Source of the DNA: JAAYDY01 sp964500225
GTDB lineage: Bacteria > Planctomycetota > Phycisphaerae > FEN-1346 > JAACEH01
Reading direction: 5' to 3'
DNA length: 64,000 nucleotides
Assembly: GCA_964500225.1 (NCBI GenBank)
Contig: CAZCOA010000007.1
Location: 1 to 64,000 of the forward strand
Part shown: piece by piece, positions 17,069 to 26,069 of the stretch
How positions within the stretch are numbered: the stretch's first letter is position 1
How the letters are laid out: every line of letters starts with the position of its first letter
The notes under the pieces: generated by a model
Databases searched by the model: none
Seen by the model: the letters and a program-made list of their open reading frames with translations, nothing else
What the model was told of the DNA's origin: nothing
Program-made: the position numbers and the translations under genes

Positions 17069-18157
17069 TCAACACGCCTCGTACACGGCCGCGTAGCGCG
17101 CCGCCATGGCGGCAGCCGTAAAATGCGCCGCCACATGCTCCGATGCCTTGCGCCCCATGGCCTCCGCCGCTTCGGGAGCGTCCAGCACGCGCCGCAGCGC
17201 CGCCGCCAACGCCTCGGGCGACTCCGGCGGCACGAGCAGCCCCGTCTGCTCGTGCTCGATCACGTCGGCCTGTCCCTGGACGCGCGTCGCCACGACGGGC
17301 CGGCCCGCCGCCATCGCCTCCAGCAACGTCAGCGACAAGCCCTCCCACCGACTGGGCAGGACGACCACGGCAGCCGTCTTCATCAGGGCGGCCACGTCGT
17401 CGCGGCGGCCGAGCCAGTGCACGCGCGACGCCACGCCCAGCCGCTCGGCAAGCAATTCCAGCGACGCCCGCTCCGCTCCCTCGCCGGCAACCAGTAGATG
17501 AACCGTTGCATCGGCCGTGCCCGGCAAGGTCATCGCGCGCAGCAGCACGTCGAGCCCCTTCTGCCGCACAAGTCGCCCGACAAACAGTACCGGTCGCGCT
17601 CCGTCGGGCACGCCCAGGGTTTCCACCGGGAGCGATGTCGCCGCGGCAAACGGTTCGATCTCGATGCCGTTGGGCACGGTCACGACGCGCTCGGGCCGCA
17701 CGCCGCAGGCCACCAGGTGCTGCCGCACGCCGTCGCTGACGGCCGTCAGCGCAGCCGCTTGGTGGGCCGCCCGGCGAAACAATCGCACCGCCCAGCCGCG
17801 CGGATCCGCCTGATGCTCAGTCATCACGAGCCGCCCGGCGTGCGCCCGGCACGGAGCCCACGCGGCGGCCAGGTGGGCGCGGAGCAAATGCGAGTGAACG
17901 ATGTCGGGCCGCAGCGTTCGCAGCAACCGACGCAAGCCCACGGCGCCGCCGGCCGCCAGCCGTCCGCGACCGCCCAGATCGTACACCCTGCACCCCGCCG
18001 CGCGCAGCGCTTCGGCCAGCGCTCCGCGGCCGTCCAGTGCCGCCACCGACACGTCGAACCGGTCGCGCGGCAAATGGCGCGCGAGCATCAGCACGACGCG
18101 CTCCGCGCCGCCGTCGTCCAGCTCGGGAAGAAGTTGCAGCACGTGTCGCCGGGCCAC
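17069..18157 (-). CDS. Glycosyltransferase family 4 (GT-B fold)
   Basis: The 362-aa enzyme likely transfers a sugar from a nucleotide donor to a lipid or glycan acceptor in the cytoplasm. The N-terminal acceptor half starts QLLPELDDGGAERVV, typical of GT4. The donor half contains LFVGRLVRQKGLDVLL and the E-x7-E-like EGLSLTLLEAMAAGRPVV motif that contacts the nucleotide sugar. The start is a GTG at 18157 with GAGAGGA six bases upstream; the open frame runs back much further, but only inside lgt. The gap to lgt is 11 bases. Acceptor and sugar are not predictable. Confidence 0.88.
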   Translation of the reverse strand: MARRHVLQLLPELDDGGAERVVLMLARHLPRDRFDVSVAALDGRGALAEALRAAGCRVYDLGGRGRLAAGGAVGLRRLLRTLRPDIVHSHLLRAHLAAAWAPCRAHAGRLVMTEHQADPRGWAVRLFRRAAHQAAALTAVSDGVRQHLVACGVRPERVVTVPNGIEIEPFAAATSLPVETLGVPDGARPVLFVGRLVRQKGLDVLLRAMTLPGTADATVHLLVAGEGAERASLELLAERLGVASRVHWLGRRDDVAALMKTAAVVVLPSRWEGLSLTLLEAMAAGRPVVATRVQGQADVIEHEQTGLLVPPESPEALAAALRRVLDAPEAAEAMGRKASEHVAAHFTAAAMAARYAAVYEAC

Positions 18158-18168
18158 GGGGCGTCCTC

Positions 18169-19299
18169 TCAGGGCCGGGGTTTCTTCGTCGCCGAGGGAC
18201 CGTTGCGCAGCGGAGGATTCCAGAGCAAATCCGACATGGGCAGCTTCGGCAGAATCAACAGGTACACTCCGGCCGCGGCCGCCATCACCAGCGAGGTCAC
18301 CTGCCAGACCGTCAGGCCGCCCAGCGACGTCGTGGGCTCGCCCGCGCGGATCATTTCGAGCAGAAACCGGCTGATGCCGTAGAGACCGAAGAACGCGCCC
18401 AGCAGCACCCCGTGGCGGCGCTTCCAACGACCGGCCAGGTGCAGGACCGCCAGCAGGAGCAGAGCATTGATAATTGCATAAACCTGCGCCGGATGAATCG
18501 GCGGCATGGCCTTGAAGCCCTGCGCCATGTAGTGGGCATGGGGAAGGCTGTGCGCGGGCCATGTGTGGCACCACGGCAGATCGCCCGGCGCGCCGAAGCA
18601 GCAACCGTTCAGCAGGCACCCCATGCGCCCGAAGGCCAGCCCCAACGCCAGACTCGGCGCGACGATGTCGCAGATCTTCAGCGGATTGACGCCCCAGCGG
18701 TACCGCATCCAGAGGATGTACGGCACCACCATCGCCGTGGCCAGGATCAGGCCGCCCAGGACGGTCAGCCCCCCGCTGGTAATCTTCATGGCCTCGACGA
18801 ACCCGTGGTATGGCAGCAGGACGCCCGTCAGGCCTTTGGCCTCGGCGGCTCGACGGGCCGCAAGAATGAACCCGGCGCGTCCCGCGACCACAGCAGCCGC
18901 GGCGCCCCAGACGCCCGCGGCGATCCAGCGGCGCCGCCCTCGTCCCCGCGATCCCGGCAGCAGTTCCACCAGCGACAGAACGGCGCCCACGGCAAGCCCG
19001 ATGGCCGCATACGTCCAATCGAGCCCCTCGAACACGTTCAGCCCGCGCACCCAGCCGGGGTAGTCCGCGCTGTGGGCCATGACGTCCATCACGCGAGCCC
19101 CCAGGATGCCGCCCACCAGGGCAAGCATTCCCATGTTGTACATGTGATCAGGGTTTTCGCTCTCGCGGCGGGCGCGCCACGCGGCCATCAGAATCGCCAG
19201 CAGGAATCCCAACGCCAGCATCGCCCCGTACCCGCGAACCGGCAGCGTGTCCCACGGCATCCAATCGGGCAGCGGAATCTCGAAGAGGATCGGTCTCAT
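18169..19299 (-). CDS. lgt: Prolipoprotein diacylglyceryl transferase (divergent, enlarged)
   Basis: Lgt attaches diacylglycerol to the lipobox cysteine of prolipoproteins, and this window encodes several lipoproteins. The 376-aa multi-pass membrane protein is about 90 residues longer than usual. The extra part, including hydrophobic segments and a basic RGRGRRR loop, lies between the second helix and the SGGLTVLGGLI motif. The signature arginine region reads GRMGCLLNGCCFG, the cysteine-rich variant seen in some lineages rather than the E. coli GxxGNFINGE form. The position of E. coli His103 appears to be leucine. HPAQVY near the C-terminal third is conserved. The ATG at 19299 follows GGAGAAG. 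Confidence 0.87.
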   Translation of the reverse strand: MRPILFEIPLPDWMPWDTLPVRGYGAMLALGFLLAILMAAWRARRESENPDHMYNMGMLALVGGILGARVMDVMAHSADYPGWVRGLNVFEGLDWTYAAIGLAVGAVLSLVELLPGSRGRGRRRWIAAGVWGAAAAVVAGRAGFILAARRAAEAKGLTGVLLPYHGFVEAMKITSGGLTVLGGLILATAMVVPYILWMRYRWGVNPLKICDIVAPSLALGLAFGRMGCLLNGCCFGAPGDLPWCHTWPAHSLPHAHYMAQGFKAMPPIHPAQVYAIINALLLLAVLHLAGRWKRRHGVLLGAFFGLYGISRFLLEMIRAGEPTTSLGGLTVWQVTSLVMAAAAGVYLLILPKLPMSDLLWNPPLRNGPSATKKPRP

Positions 19300-19354
19300 G
19301 CTTCTCCGCGGCGCGGCACGCGCACCGGCACGTCGGGCCAACCCACCAGGGCTA

Positions 19355-19711
19355 CTAGAGGTACTTCACGAAGGCGTTCTTTTCGTCCACCAGGGCGATG
19401 CGCGGCTCGTGGCCGGCCGCTTCCTCGGGCGTCATGTACGCGTAACCCATCACGATCACCAGGTCGCCCACTTCGCCCAGCCGCGCCGCCGCGCCGTTCA
19501 GCCGCACCTGGCCCGTCCCGCGCCGGCCGACCTGAATGTACGTCTCATGCCGCGTCCCGTTGTTCACGTTGGCCACCAGCACGCACTGGCCCGCCACAAG
19601 ACCCACCTTCTCCAGCAGGTCCGGGTCGATCGTAATGCTGCCGCTGTAGTTGAGGTTCTTCTCGGTCACGGTGGCCCGATGAATCTTGCTTCTGAGCACC
19701 TTGATCCACAT
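19355..19711 (-). CDS. panD: Aspartate 1-decarboxylase
   Basis: PanD makes beta-alanine for pantothenate. It is a 118-aa proenzyme that self-cleaves between Gly and Ser to create a pyruvoyl group; the site is in LNYSGSITID (about residues 21-30). The expected downstream motifs NNGTRHETY and GDLVIVMGYA are present. AAGGAG precedes the ATG. It follows panC by six bases, so the two substrates of pantothenate synthetase are supplied from one operon. No panB is visible here. Confidence 0.97.
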   Translation of the reverse strand: MWIKVLRSKIHRATVTEKNLNYSGSITIDPDLLEKVGLVAGQCVLVANVNNGTRHETYIQVGRRGTGQVRLNGAAARLGEVGDLVIVMGYAYMTPEEAAGHEPRIALVDEKNAFVKYL

Positions 19712-19717
19712 GTCATG

Positions 19718-20578
19718 TCACTCCTTCGACTCCACGTCGATCACGATATTATCAATCAACCGCGTGGAGCCACAATACACCGCCGCGGCCACCACCACGC
19801 GCCCGGCCAGCGGCGCGACCGGTTCCAGCGTCTCGGCGTCCACCACCTCGATGTAGTCCACCTGGAGCCGTCCCTGACGCACAACCTCGCGGCGCACGAT
19901 GTCGGCCACCGCCCGCGGGCTGCGCTCGCCTCCGCGCACCGCCTCGCGCGCCGCCACCAGCCCACGAGGCAGCGCCAAGCTCGCCCCGCGGTCGGCAGGA
20001 TTCAGGTACTGATTGCGGCTCGACACGGCCAGCCCGTCGGCGTCCCGCACCGTCTCCACCGGCACGATCTCCAGCGGCAGGTCCAGGTCGCGCACCATCC
20101 GCTGGATGACCTTCAGTTGCTGATAGTCCTTGCACCCGAAGTACGCCCGGTCCGCGGCGACCACGTGGAACAGCTTCATACACACAGTCGTCACGCCGCG
20201 AAAGTGTCCGGGCCGCCGCGCGCCGCACAGCCCCTCGGTCAGCCGCTCCTCGACCACCCACGTCGTGTGATCCGCCGCGTACATCTCCTGAGGCGACGGA
20301 GCGAACACCACGTCCACCCCGGCCGCCTCGCACAGCAAACGATCCTGCTCCAGTTGCCGCGGATAACGCTCGAAGTCCTCGTTCGGCCCGAACTGCGTCG
20401 GATTCACAAACACGCTGCACACCGTGAAGCCGTTCTCGGCAACGCTTCGGTCCAGCAGCGCGCGGTGGCCGATGTGCAGCGCTCCCATCGTCGGCACCAG
20501 ACCCACGGACCGACCGGCCGCACGGGCCGCCGCCACGCGGGCACGAATTTCCCGTTTCGTCGTCACCACATCCGTCAC
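19718..20578 (-). CDS. panC: Pantothenate synthetase
   Basis: PanC joins pantoate and beta-alanine using ATP. The 286-aa product shows PTMGALHIGH (ATP-binding HIGH motif, about residue 30), FVNPTQFGPNED, FGCKDYQQL and the KMSKS-equivalent SSRNQYL. The probable start is a GTG at 20578 sharing four bases with the folK stop (GTGA), which implies translational coupling. A longer in-frame reading upstream lies only inside folK. Confidence 0.96.
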   Translation of the reverse strand: MTDVVTTKREIRARVAAARAAGRSVGLVPTMGALHIGHRALLDRSVAENGFTVCSVFVNPTQFGPNEDFERYPRQLEQDRLLCEAAGVDVVFAPSPQEMYAADHTTWVVEERLTEGLCGARRPGHFRGVTTVCMKLFHVVAADRAYFGCKDYQQLKVIQRMVRDLDLPLEIVPVETVRDADGLAVSSRNQYLNPADRGASLALPRGLVAAREAVRGGERSPRAVADIVRREVVRQGRLQVDYIEVVDAETLEPVAPLAGRVVVAAAVYCGSTRLIDNIVIDVESKE

Positions 20579-21060
20579 GTCGCATCTCCGCCCTCGTCCG
20601 AGGGCAACTCGCTCAACAGCTCGCCGACGGTCCGCCCCGTCACCGGATCCACTGCTTCCGGGGCGATCTCGGCCAGAGGCGCCAGCACGAACCGCCGCTC
20701 GCGCAGCCGCGGGTGGGGCACCCGGAGCCGCTCGGTCGCAATCACCCGGTCGTCCCACAGCAGCACGTCCAGGTCCAGCGTCCGCGGCCCCCAGCGCACC
20801 GTGCGACGCCGGCCCAACTGGTGCTCGATACCCTGCAACACGTCCAGCAGCGCCTCGGGCTCCAGCTCCGTCGCCAGCTCGGCCGCGGCATTCAGAAACC
20901 GCCCTTGGCCCGGCGGCCCGCCGACCGGCTCGGTCTCCGCCAGCGAGCTGACGGCCCGAACCGCGATCCCCGGCCGCAGCCGCAACAACGCCACCGCCCG
21001 CTCGATGGTCGCGCGGCGGTCGCCCATGTTGCTGCCGATGCCGATGAACACCTTCGCCAC
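20575..21060 (-). CDS. folK: 2-amino-4-hydroxy-6-hydroxymethyldihydropteridine pyrophosphokinase
   Basis: FolK pyrophosphorylates the pterin precursor of folate. The 161-aa product has the family start FIGIGSNMGDR and the active-site motif RWGPRTLDLDVLLW with its catalytic aspartates, followed by VPHPRLRERRFVL. The start is GTG at 21060 with a GGGAG ribosome site. folK-panC pairing is a common bacterial arrangement. Confidence 0.96.
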   Translation of the reverse strand: MAKVFIGIGSNMGDRRATIERAVALLRLRPGIAVRAVSSLAETEPVGGPPGQGRFLNAAAELATELEPEALLDVLQGIEHQLGRRRTVRWGPRTLDLDVLLWDDRVIATERLRVPHPRLRERRFVLAPLAEIAPEAVDPVTGRTVGELLSELPSDEGGDAT

Positions 21061-21111
21061 GGCCAGGGCTCCCTCGCCCCTCGCTTGCCCGTCGCCGCCC
21101 GGCGTCGGACG

Positions 21112-22278
21112 CTACAGCCCCAACTTCCGGATCCGCTCCACGGCCTCCGCGATCCGGTCCGTGTTCTGCGTCAGCGCGAAACGGAAATACCCGTCGCCGT
21201 ACTGACCGAAGCCGATGCCCGGCGTCGCCACGATATCGCACTTCTCCAGCAACAAGCCGGCCATCTCCAAGCTGCTCTTACCGGCGGGACACTTCACCCA
21301 CACGTAGAACGTGGCCTTCGGCTCGTTCGGTTCCAGGCCCACGCTCCGCAGACCGCTCACCAGGGCGTCGCGCCGGCGGCGGTACATCTCCCGCAGCCCC
21401 GCCACCTCCGGACGCCGATACCCCTTCAGGGCCGCCACGCCCGCCCGCTGCACGGCCGTGAAAACACCGCTGTCGAGATTGCTCTTGAGCTTTTGCAGGG
21501 CCCCGACGATCTCGGCGTTGCCGCAGGCCCAGCCGAGCCGCCACCCCGTCATGTTAAACGTCTTCGAGAAGCTGTGCAGCTCGATGGCCACGTCCGACGC
21601 GCCCGGCACCTCCAGAATGCTCATCGGCGGCTCGTCGAAGTACAGCTCCGTGTAGGCCGCGTCCTGCGCCACCACCAGGCCGTTCCGCCGGGCAAAGTCC
21701 ACGGCCCGGATAAAAAACTCCCGCGTCGCGCACGCCGAGGTCGGGTTGTTCGGATAATTGATGAACATCAGCCGCGCACGCCGACGGATGTCGGCCGGAA
21801 TCGCGTCCAGGTCCGGCAAGAACCCGTTGGCCGCCGTCAGCGGCATGATGTACGGCTCCGCGCCGGCGAAAATCGTGCTCGCCCGGTACACCGGGTACCC
21901 CGGATCCGGCACCAGGACCACGTCGCCCGGGTTCACCACGGCCAGCGGCAGATGCGCAATGGCCTCTTTCGAGCCGATCGTCGGCAGGACTTCGGTCTTC
22001 GGGTTCAGCGACACGCCGAAACGGTCCTTGAACCAGTCGGCAATCGTCTGCCGCAACGTCGGGTCGCCCTCGTCCAGGGCGTACTGGTGCGTCGCCGGGT
22101 CGCGCACGGCCTCGTTCAGCGCATCGATGATGAACTGCGGCGTGGGCTGGTCCGGGTCGCCGATGCCCAGATTCAGGATCGGTCGTCCCGCAGCAATCGC
22201 CGCCTTCTTCTTGCGGTCGATCTCCGCAAACAGATACGGAGGCAACACCTGCAACCGCTGTGCACGCTCAAACGCCAT
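21112..22278 (-). CDS. dapL: LL-diaminopimelate aminotransferase
   Basis: DapL converts tetrahydrodipicolinate directly to LL-diaminopimelate for lysine and peptidoglycan, bypassing the succinylase route. The 388-aa PLP enzyme has NLGIGDPDQPTP near the N-terminus, NYPNNPTSA, QDAAYTELYFD and the PLP lysine in HSFSKTFNMTGWRLG. These match the DapL subgroup better than generic aspartate aminotransferases. I use the ATG at 22278, with AAAGGAG 11 bases upstream; an ATG at 22311 would add 11 residues. It heads the (-) operon that continues into folK, 51 bases away. Confidence 0.9.
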   Translation of the reverse strand: MAFERAQRLQVLPPYLFAEIDRKKKAAIAAGRPILNLGIGDPDQPTPQFIIDALNEAVRDPATHQYALDEGDPTLRQTIADWFKDRFGVSLNPKTEVLPTIGSKEAIAHLPLAVVNPGDVVLVPDPGYPVYRASTIFAGAEPYIMPLTAANGFLPDLDAIPADIRRRARLMFINYPNNPTSACATREFFIRAVDFARRNGLVVAQDAAYTELYFDEPPMSILEVPGASDVAIELHSFSKTFNMTGWRLGWACGNAEIVGALQKLKSNLDSGVFTAVQRAGVAALKGYRRPEVAGLREMYRRRRDALVSGLRSVGLEPNEPKATFYVWVKCPAGKSSLEMAGLLLEKCDIVATPGIGFGQYGDGYFRFALTQNTDRIAEAVERIRKLGL

Positions 22279-22488
22279 AGGTCCACTTGCTCCTTTGCTC
22301 TCGCATTCCAACCGGAAAACAAGGCATTATAGCCCCTGCCGCCGCAGCCATAAAGGAAAAACGAGGCGCCCCCGACCGCTCCTCGATCCACGCCCCGGCC
22401 CCGACGGGGGCCCAGGCTCAGGGACCCCGCCGGTGCGGTGCCGTTTCCTGTTGCCTGCGGGGCCCTCTCGCGATACCCTGAGCGCGCC

Positions 22489-23661
22489 ATGGCCGGCTAT
22501 GCCGACATCCTCGCCATCGTCCCCGGCGGATCGAACACCGACCTTATCCTCTCGGGCGCGCGGACCGTCGCGCCGGGCGAGCTGTCTTCGGGCGGGCGCT
22601 TCGCGATTGGCCCCGGCGGCAAGAGCCGCAACGTCGCCCAGATGATGGCCGCCTACCTCGGCCCGGGCCGCGTCGCGTTCCTCGGGCGCACGCTCGCCCC
22701 GCCGCCGCGGCACGGCCTGGACGCCGCGGCTCCGTGCAACACGCAGTCCCGGCGTGCCGATGAACATGCGAAAACGCCGCGACGAACCGACGCCCTCGCC
22801 GCCCCCGACGACCTCGTGTCCGTGGTCCACGCCATGCTCGCCCAGGTGCCGCTAGAGGCCCTGCGCCGCGCGGGCGTCGTCACCGACTTCGTCCAACAGG
22901 TCCCCTACACAGGCACGCCCGCCGGCATCGCCCAGATTCTCGTCTCCCCCGACGGCCAGAACACCATCTACCTGGCCCCTGGCCTGAACGCCGAGTTCGC
23001 CCCCGCCGACATCGATGCCGCCGAGCCGCTCTTTGCGGCCGCACGCCGAGGCCGCGGCGCCGTCGTCCTGCCGCTCGCCCTGGAAATCCCACCCGCCACG
23101 GCCGCCCACGCCGCACGCAAGGCCCGCGACGCCGGCATGACCGTCGTCCTCGATCCCGGCGGCCTCGCCCGCGCCGAAGACGCAGCCGAGGTGCTGCCCC
23201 TGGTGGACATCATCAAACCCAACGAGCACGAAGCCAGACTCCTGACCGGTATCGACGTCACCGACGACGCCTCCGCCGCCCGCGCCGCCGAGGTGCTCCG
23301 TTCCCGCTACGGCATCCCCTGCACAATCATCACCGCCGGAGCCCGCGGCGCGTGGCTCGTCCGCAGCGAGCCTCGCACGACGCTCGACGCCGCCACCGAA
23401 ACCATCGCGACGGCCGCCACGCCACACGTTACATTCTACCCCGCCTGCCGCGTCCCCCGCGTCACCGACACCACCGGTTGCGGCGACCAGTTCATGGCCG
23501 TCCTGTGCGCACGGCTGGCCCTCGACCGCCGCGCCGCCGACGCTGCCATGCGCGATGCCGTTCTCGCCGCCGCCCTTCAGGCCACCCGCGCCGGCATCGA
23601 CCCCGTCACCGCCGACGACGTCCGCGCCTTCGCCGCCGGACGGTACTCTCCCGGCACATAA
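22489..23661 (+). CDS. PfkB/ribokinase family sugar kinase with internal insertion
   Basis: The 390-aa protein carries the PfkB hallmarks: an N-terminal GGKSRNVAQMMAAYLG sugar-binding segment, VDIIKPNEHEARLL, and the C-terminal DTTGCGDQFMAVL, whose aspartate is the catalytic base (the usual DTxGAGD has Cys for Ala). An insertion of about 45 Arg/Ala/Pro-rich residues follows FLGRT (about residues 68-113), where relatives have a short GxDxxG loop. The insertion stays in frame and codon use is unchanged. The substrate is unknown: ribose, fructose or a nucleoside are all possible. The start ATG at 22489 lacks an obvious ribosome site. It is divergent from dapL. Confidence 0.85.
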   Translation: MAGYADILAIVPGGSNTDLILSGARTVAPGELSSGGRFAIGPGGKSRNVAQMMAAYLGPGRVAFLGRTLAPPPRHGLDAAAPCNTQSRRADEHAKTPRRTDALAAPDDLVSVVHAMLAQVPLEALRRAGVVTDFVQQVPYTGTPAGIAQILVSPDGQNTIYLAPGLNAEFAPADIDAAEPLFAAARRGRGAVVLPLALEIPPATAAHAARKARDAGMTVVLDPGGLARAEDAAEVLPLVDIIKPNEHEARLLTGIDVTDDASAARAAEVLRSRYGIPCTIITAGARGAWLVRSEPRTTLDAATETIATAATPHVTFYPACRVPRVTDTTGCGDQFMAVLCARLALDRRAADAAMRDAVLAAALQATRAGIDPVTADDVRAFAAGRYSPGT

Positions 23662-23723
23662 GCCCCTGTGCCACGTGGGTCGCGCGAGCCGCCCCCAAAG
23701 CCCATGCGCGACGAACCCCGTCG

Positions 23724-23751
23724 TTGACAGTCCACCGGGCCGCGGTATAAT
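23724..23751 (+). promoter_or_regulatory. Consensus sigma-70 promoter of prfB
   Basis: TTGACA (23724-23729) and TATAAT (23746-23751) match both consensus hexamers exactly, with a 16-base spacer. It is the best vegetative promoter in the window. The predicted start near 23758 leaves a 30-base leader to prfB with GGAGGAAGG. Confidence 0.85.
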
Positions 23752-23787
23752 CCCGCGGATGACCCATTCAGGAGGAAGGTGTCGCTC

Positions 23788-24907
23788 ATGATCACCACGT
23801 CGGAAGCGGAACATACCATCGAGGCCTTGAGGGGGAAACTGCAACTCCTCAAGGACAGTCTTTGACTTGCCCGCCAAACTAGCGGCTCGCCAGGAAATCG
23901 AACAGAAAATGTCGGCCCCCGGCTTCTGGGACAACCAGGAGTCCGCCCAACGAATTGTCGGTCAACTGAAGGAAATCAACGCGACGGTCAACCCCCTCCA
24001 GGATCTGAGCGCGCGGCTGGACGATGCGGCGACCATGTGCGAGCTGGCCCGCGAGGACGGCGACGCATCGGCCCTGGAGGACCTGGCGTCGGAGCTGACG
24101 GAGGTCCAGGCGAAGTTCGACCAGTTCGAGCTGCTGACATTGATGACGGGCAAGTTCGACGCGGGCAACTGCTACCTGGCCATCCACGCCGGAAGCGGCG
24201 GCACCGAGTCGCGCGACTGGGCCGCGATGCTCATGCGCATGTACACGCGGTACGCCGAACGACAGGGCTACGCCGTGACGGTCGTGGACGCCGTGGAAGG
24301 CGAGGACGCCGGCTACAACAGCGTCACGTTGCACATCGTCGGCCCGTACGCTTGCGGGTACCTGGGGGCCGAGGTGGGCGTCCACCGCCTCGTGCGCATC
24401 AGTCCGTTCGATTCGGCCGCGCGGCGGCACACGTCCTTCGCCAGCGTGGACTGCATCCCCGAAATGACCGAGGACATCGACGTCGAGATCGACCCCGAGG
24501 ATCTGCGCGTGGACACCTTCCGGGCCGGCGGCGCCGGCGGCCAGCACGTGAACAAAACCTCCAGCGCCGTACGCATCACCCACCTGCCGACGAACATCGT
24601 GGTCCAGTGCCAGAACGAGCGGTCGCAGCATCAGAACCGGCACGTGTGCATGATGATGCTGAAGGCAAAACTCCTGCGCCTGGAGGAAGAAAAACGGAAC
24701 AAGGAGCTCCAGGGCCTCTATGGCCCCAAGGGCGAGATCGCCTGGGGCAACCAGATCCGATCCTACGTTCTTCAACCCTATACCCTCGTCAAGGACCATC
24801 GCACCAACTACGAAACCGCCAAGGTCCAGAACGTGCTCGACGGCGACCTCCAGGAGTTCATCGAAGCCTACCTGCGCCGGCGCGCCGCCGAGCGCCGGGC
24901 CCAGTAG
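23788..24907 (+). CDS. prfB: Peptide chain release factor 2, expressed through programmed +1 frameshift
   Basis: RF2 terminates translation at UGA and UAA. The gene is read in two frames: 25 codons from the ATG at 23788 to CTT (23860-23862), then a shift past the T of TGA (23863-23865) to continue GAC at 23864-24907, giving 372 aa. The C-terminal part holds the SPF tripeptide that recognises stop codons (ISPFDSAARR, about residue 205) and the GGQ catalytic motif (GAGGQHVNK, about 252), both at the E. coli positions. GGAGGAAGG lies before the ATG. Reading only from 23867 would miss the N-terminal helix. Expression is autoregulated: scarce RF2 lets ribosomes pause at UGA and shift. Confidence 0.96.
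23851..23866 (+). promoter_or_regulatory. RF2 programmed frameshift signal
   Basis: The Shine-Dalgarno-like AAGGA (23851-23855) stands four bases before the slippery CTT TGA C (23860-23866). This is the classical bacterial prfB arrangement: in-frame UGA followed by C, with an upstream ribosome-stimulating element. Confidence 0.93.
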
Positions 24908-25038
24908 AAGGATATCGGCGACAGCGGCGCGCGTGCGTCGGTTCACGGCCCGCTACTGGGACAATGACGCGTTGTCAGACCTTGAACCCGACTGGACTTC
25001 GAGCGGAAGCGGTGAATGCTCCGATTGGAGCCCACAGA

Positions 25039-25527
25039 ATGCCTCGTCGCATTAAGATCGTGTTCGTCGCGTCGGTGCCCTTGGTTGTCTTTCTTGCCCT
25101 GTATGTCGTCAAGCCGGTGTCAGCCGCTGACACTCTGGAGGCGTTGGCGGTGATTGTGGGGACGTATGTGCTTGGCGCAGGGGCCGTAATGATATCACGA
25201 CCGGCATGGCGGCACCACGCCATCCTATGGCTTGATCGGGCACAGGCGGCCCTCGCCGCCGGCAATGTCAAGGAAGCAAGGAGGTGTGCTGATGAGGCCG
25301 CGCAACTGCTCGGCGGAGATAGGGCAGCCCGGTCGCTGAGGTATTCAGCAGGACTCGACGATACTGCATTTGCCAAGGCTCTCCATGACTGCTCTGACAC
25401 ATATCTTCCCCTGGCAGATGATGCACAGCGCAGGTGCAGAAGGCCGTTCCGGTGGCTGTCTGTCATACTTCTTATCTTGATGCTCGCAAGGATCGCCGTC
25501 ATCTGGTGGCCAGGTTCGCCCCCCTAA
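25039..25527 (+). CDS. Small membrane protein of unknown function
   Basis: The 162-aa product has two N-terminal hydrophobic segments (about residues 7-28 and 33-52), a hydrophilic helical middle with Ala-rich repeats (RAQAALAAGNVKEARRCADEA), and a C-terminal membrane segment (LSVILLILMLARIAVIWW). The middle looks TPR-like, but I cannot confirm a family. GGAG at 25027-25030 precedes the ATG. Base composition is less GC-rich than in prfB upstream, and the gene sits at the edge of a long non-coding region, so it may be a lineage-specific or acquired gene. Confidence 0.7.
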   Translation: MPRRIKIVFVASVPLVVFLALYVVKPVSAADTLEALAVIVGTYVLGAGAVMISRPAWRHHAILWLDRAQAALAAGNVKEARRCADEAAQLLGGDRAARSLRYSAGLDDTAFAKALHDCSDTYLPLADDAQRRCRRPFRWLSVILLILMLARIAVIWWPGSPP

Positions 25528-26002
25528 CCTGGCGGTGAAGGTGCCGGGCGACGTGTTTGGCGCGTTGCGCGGCCCGCGCTGCTTGCGTGTCCCATGTACC
25601 CACTGAATCGGCGCCGGCCGTGGCTCGAATCGGGCGGTCGTGATGCGCCGCACGTCGCGTCGCGGCCACCCGAGCTGGATACGCCTGCCTCAGGCGTCGA
25701 AGGTGCTGCGGGATGCGATGGTCCCGGTCAAGGTCGATCCGCCCCCGCGCCGGGGAGATTGCAGGGGCTACGTCTTGTGGCGTTCGCCACGTGTCGGTTG
25801 GGCCGCGTCCAGCCGATCTCCGTCGGTACCCGCCACACCTGAGCAACGAACCTCGTGCAACCGGGTTCATGCGAGAGTTGCCGCCCCCACGAAAGAATGA
25901 ACCCACAACTCGTTGTGCCACAAACAGTTACGACTACTTTGCCATCTGCGCGGCGTGCCGTTCCACGCCGGGTGGTCCGATAACCAGCCACCACGGCGCC
26001 CT

Positions 26003-26018
26003 TGTTCCACGTGGAACA
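26003..26018. promoter_or_regulatory. parS centromere site 1
   Basis: TGTTCCACGTGGAACA is a perfect 16-bp palindrome and fits the chromosomal parS consensus TGTTNCACGTGAAACA apart from one symmetric arm position. It lies 210 bases upstream of parB. ParB loads here and spreads or condenses the origin region. Confidence 0.92.
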
Positions 26019-26041
26019 CTGACGCCCGATGGCATTTTCTC

Positions 26042-26069
26042 TTGATCGTCATCTTCGCCGTGTTAAGAT
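26042..26069 (+). promoter_or_regulatory. Candidate parB promoter
   Basis: TTGATC (26042-26047) and TAAGAT (26064-26069) are spaced by 16 bases, just downstream of parS site 1. ParB bound at parS could affect this promoter. The predicted leader is about 150 bases. Confidence 0.45.

Noticed and set aside
23863..23865. In-frame TGA early in prfB as a disabling mutation
   Set aside because: The context AAGGA-N4-CTTTGAC is the classical programmed frameshift, not damage.
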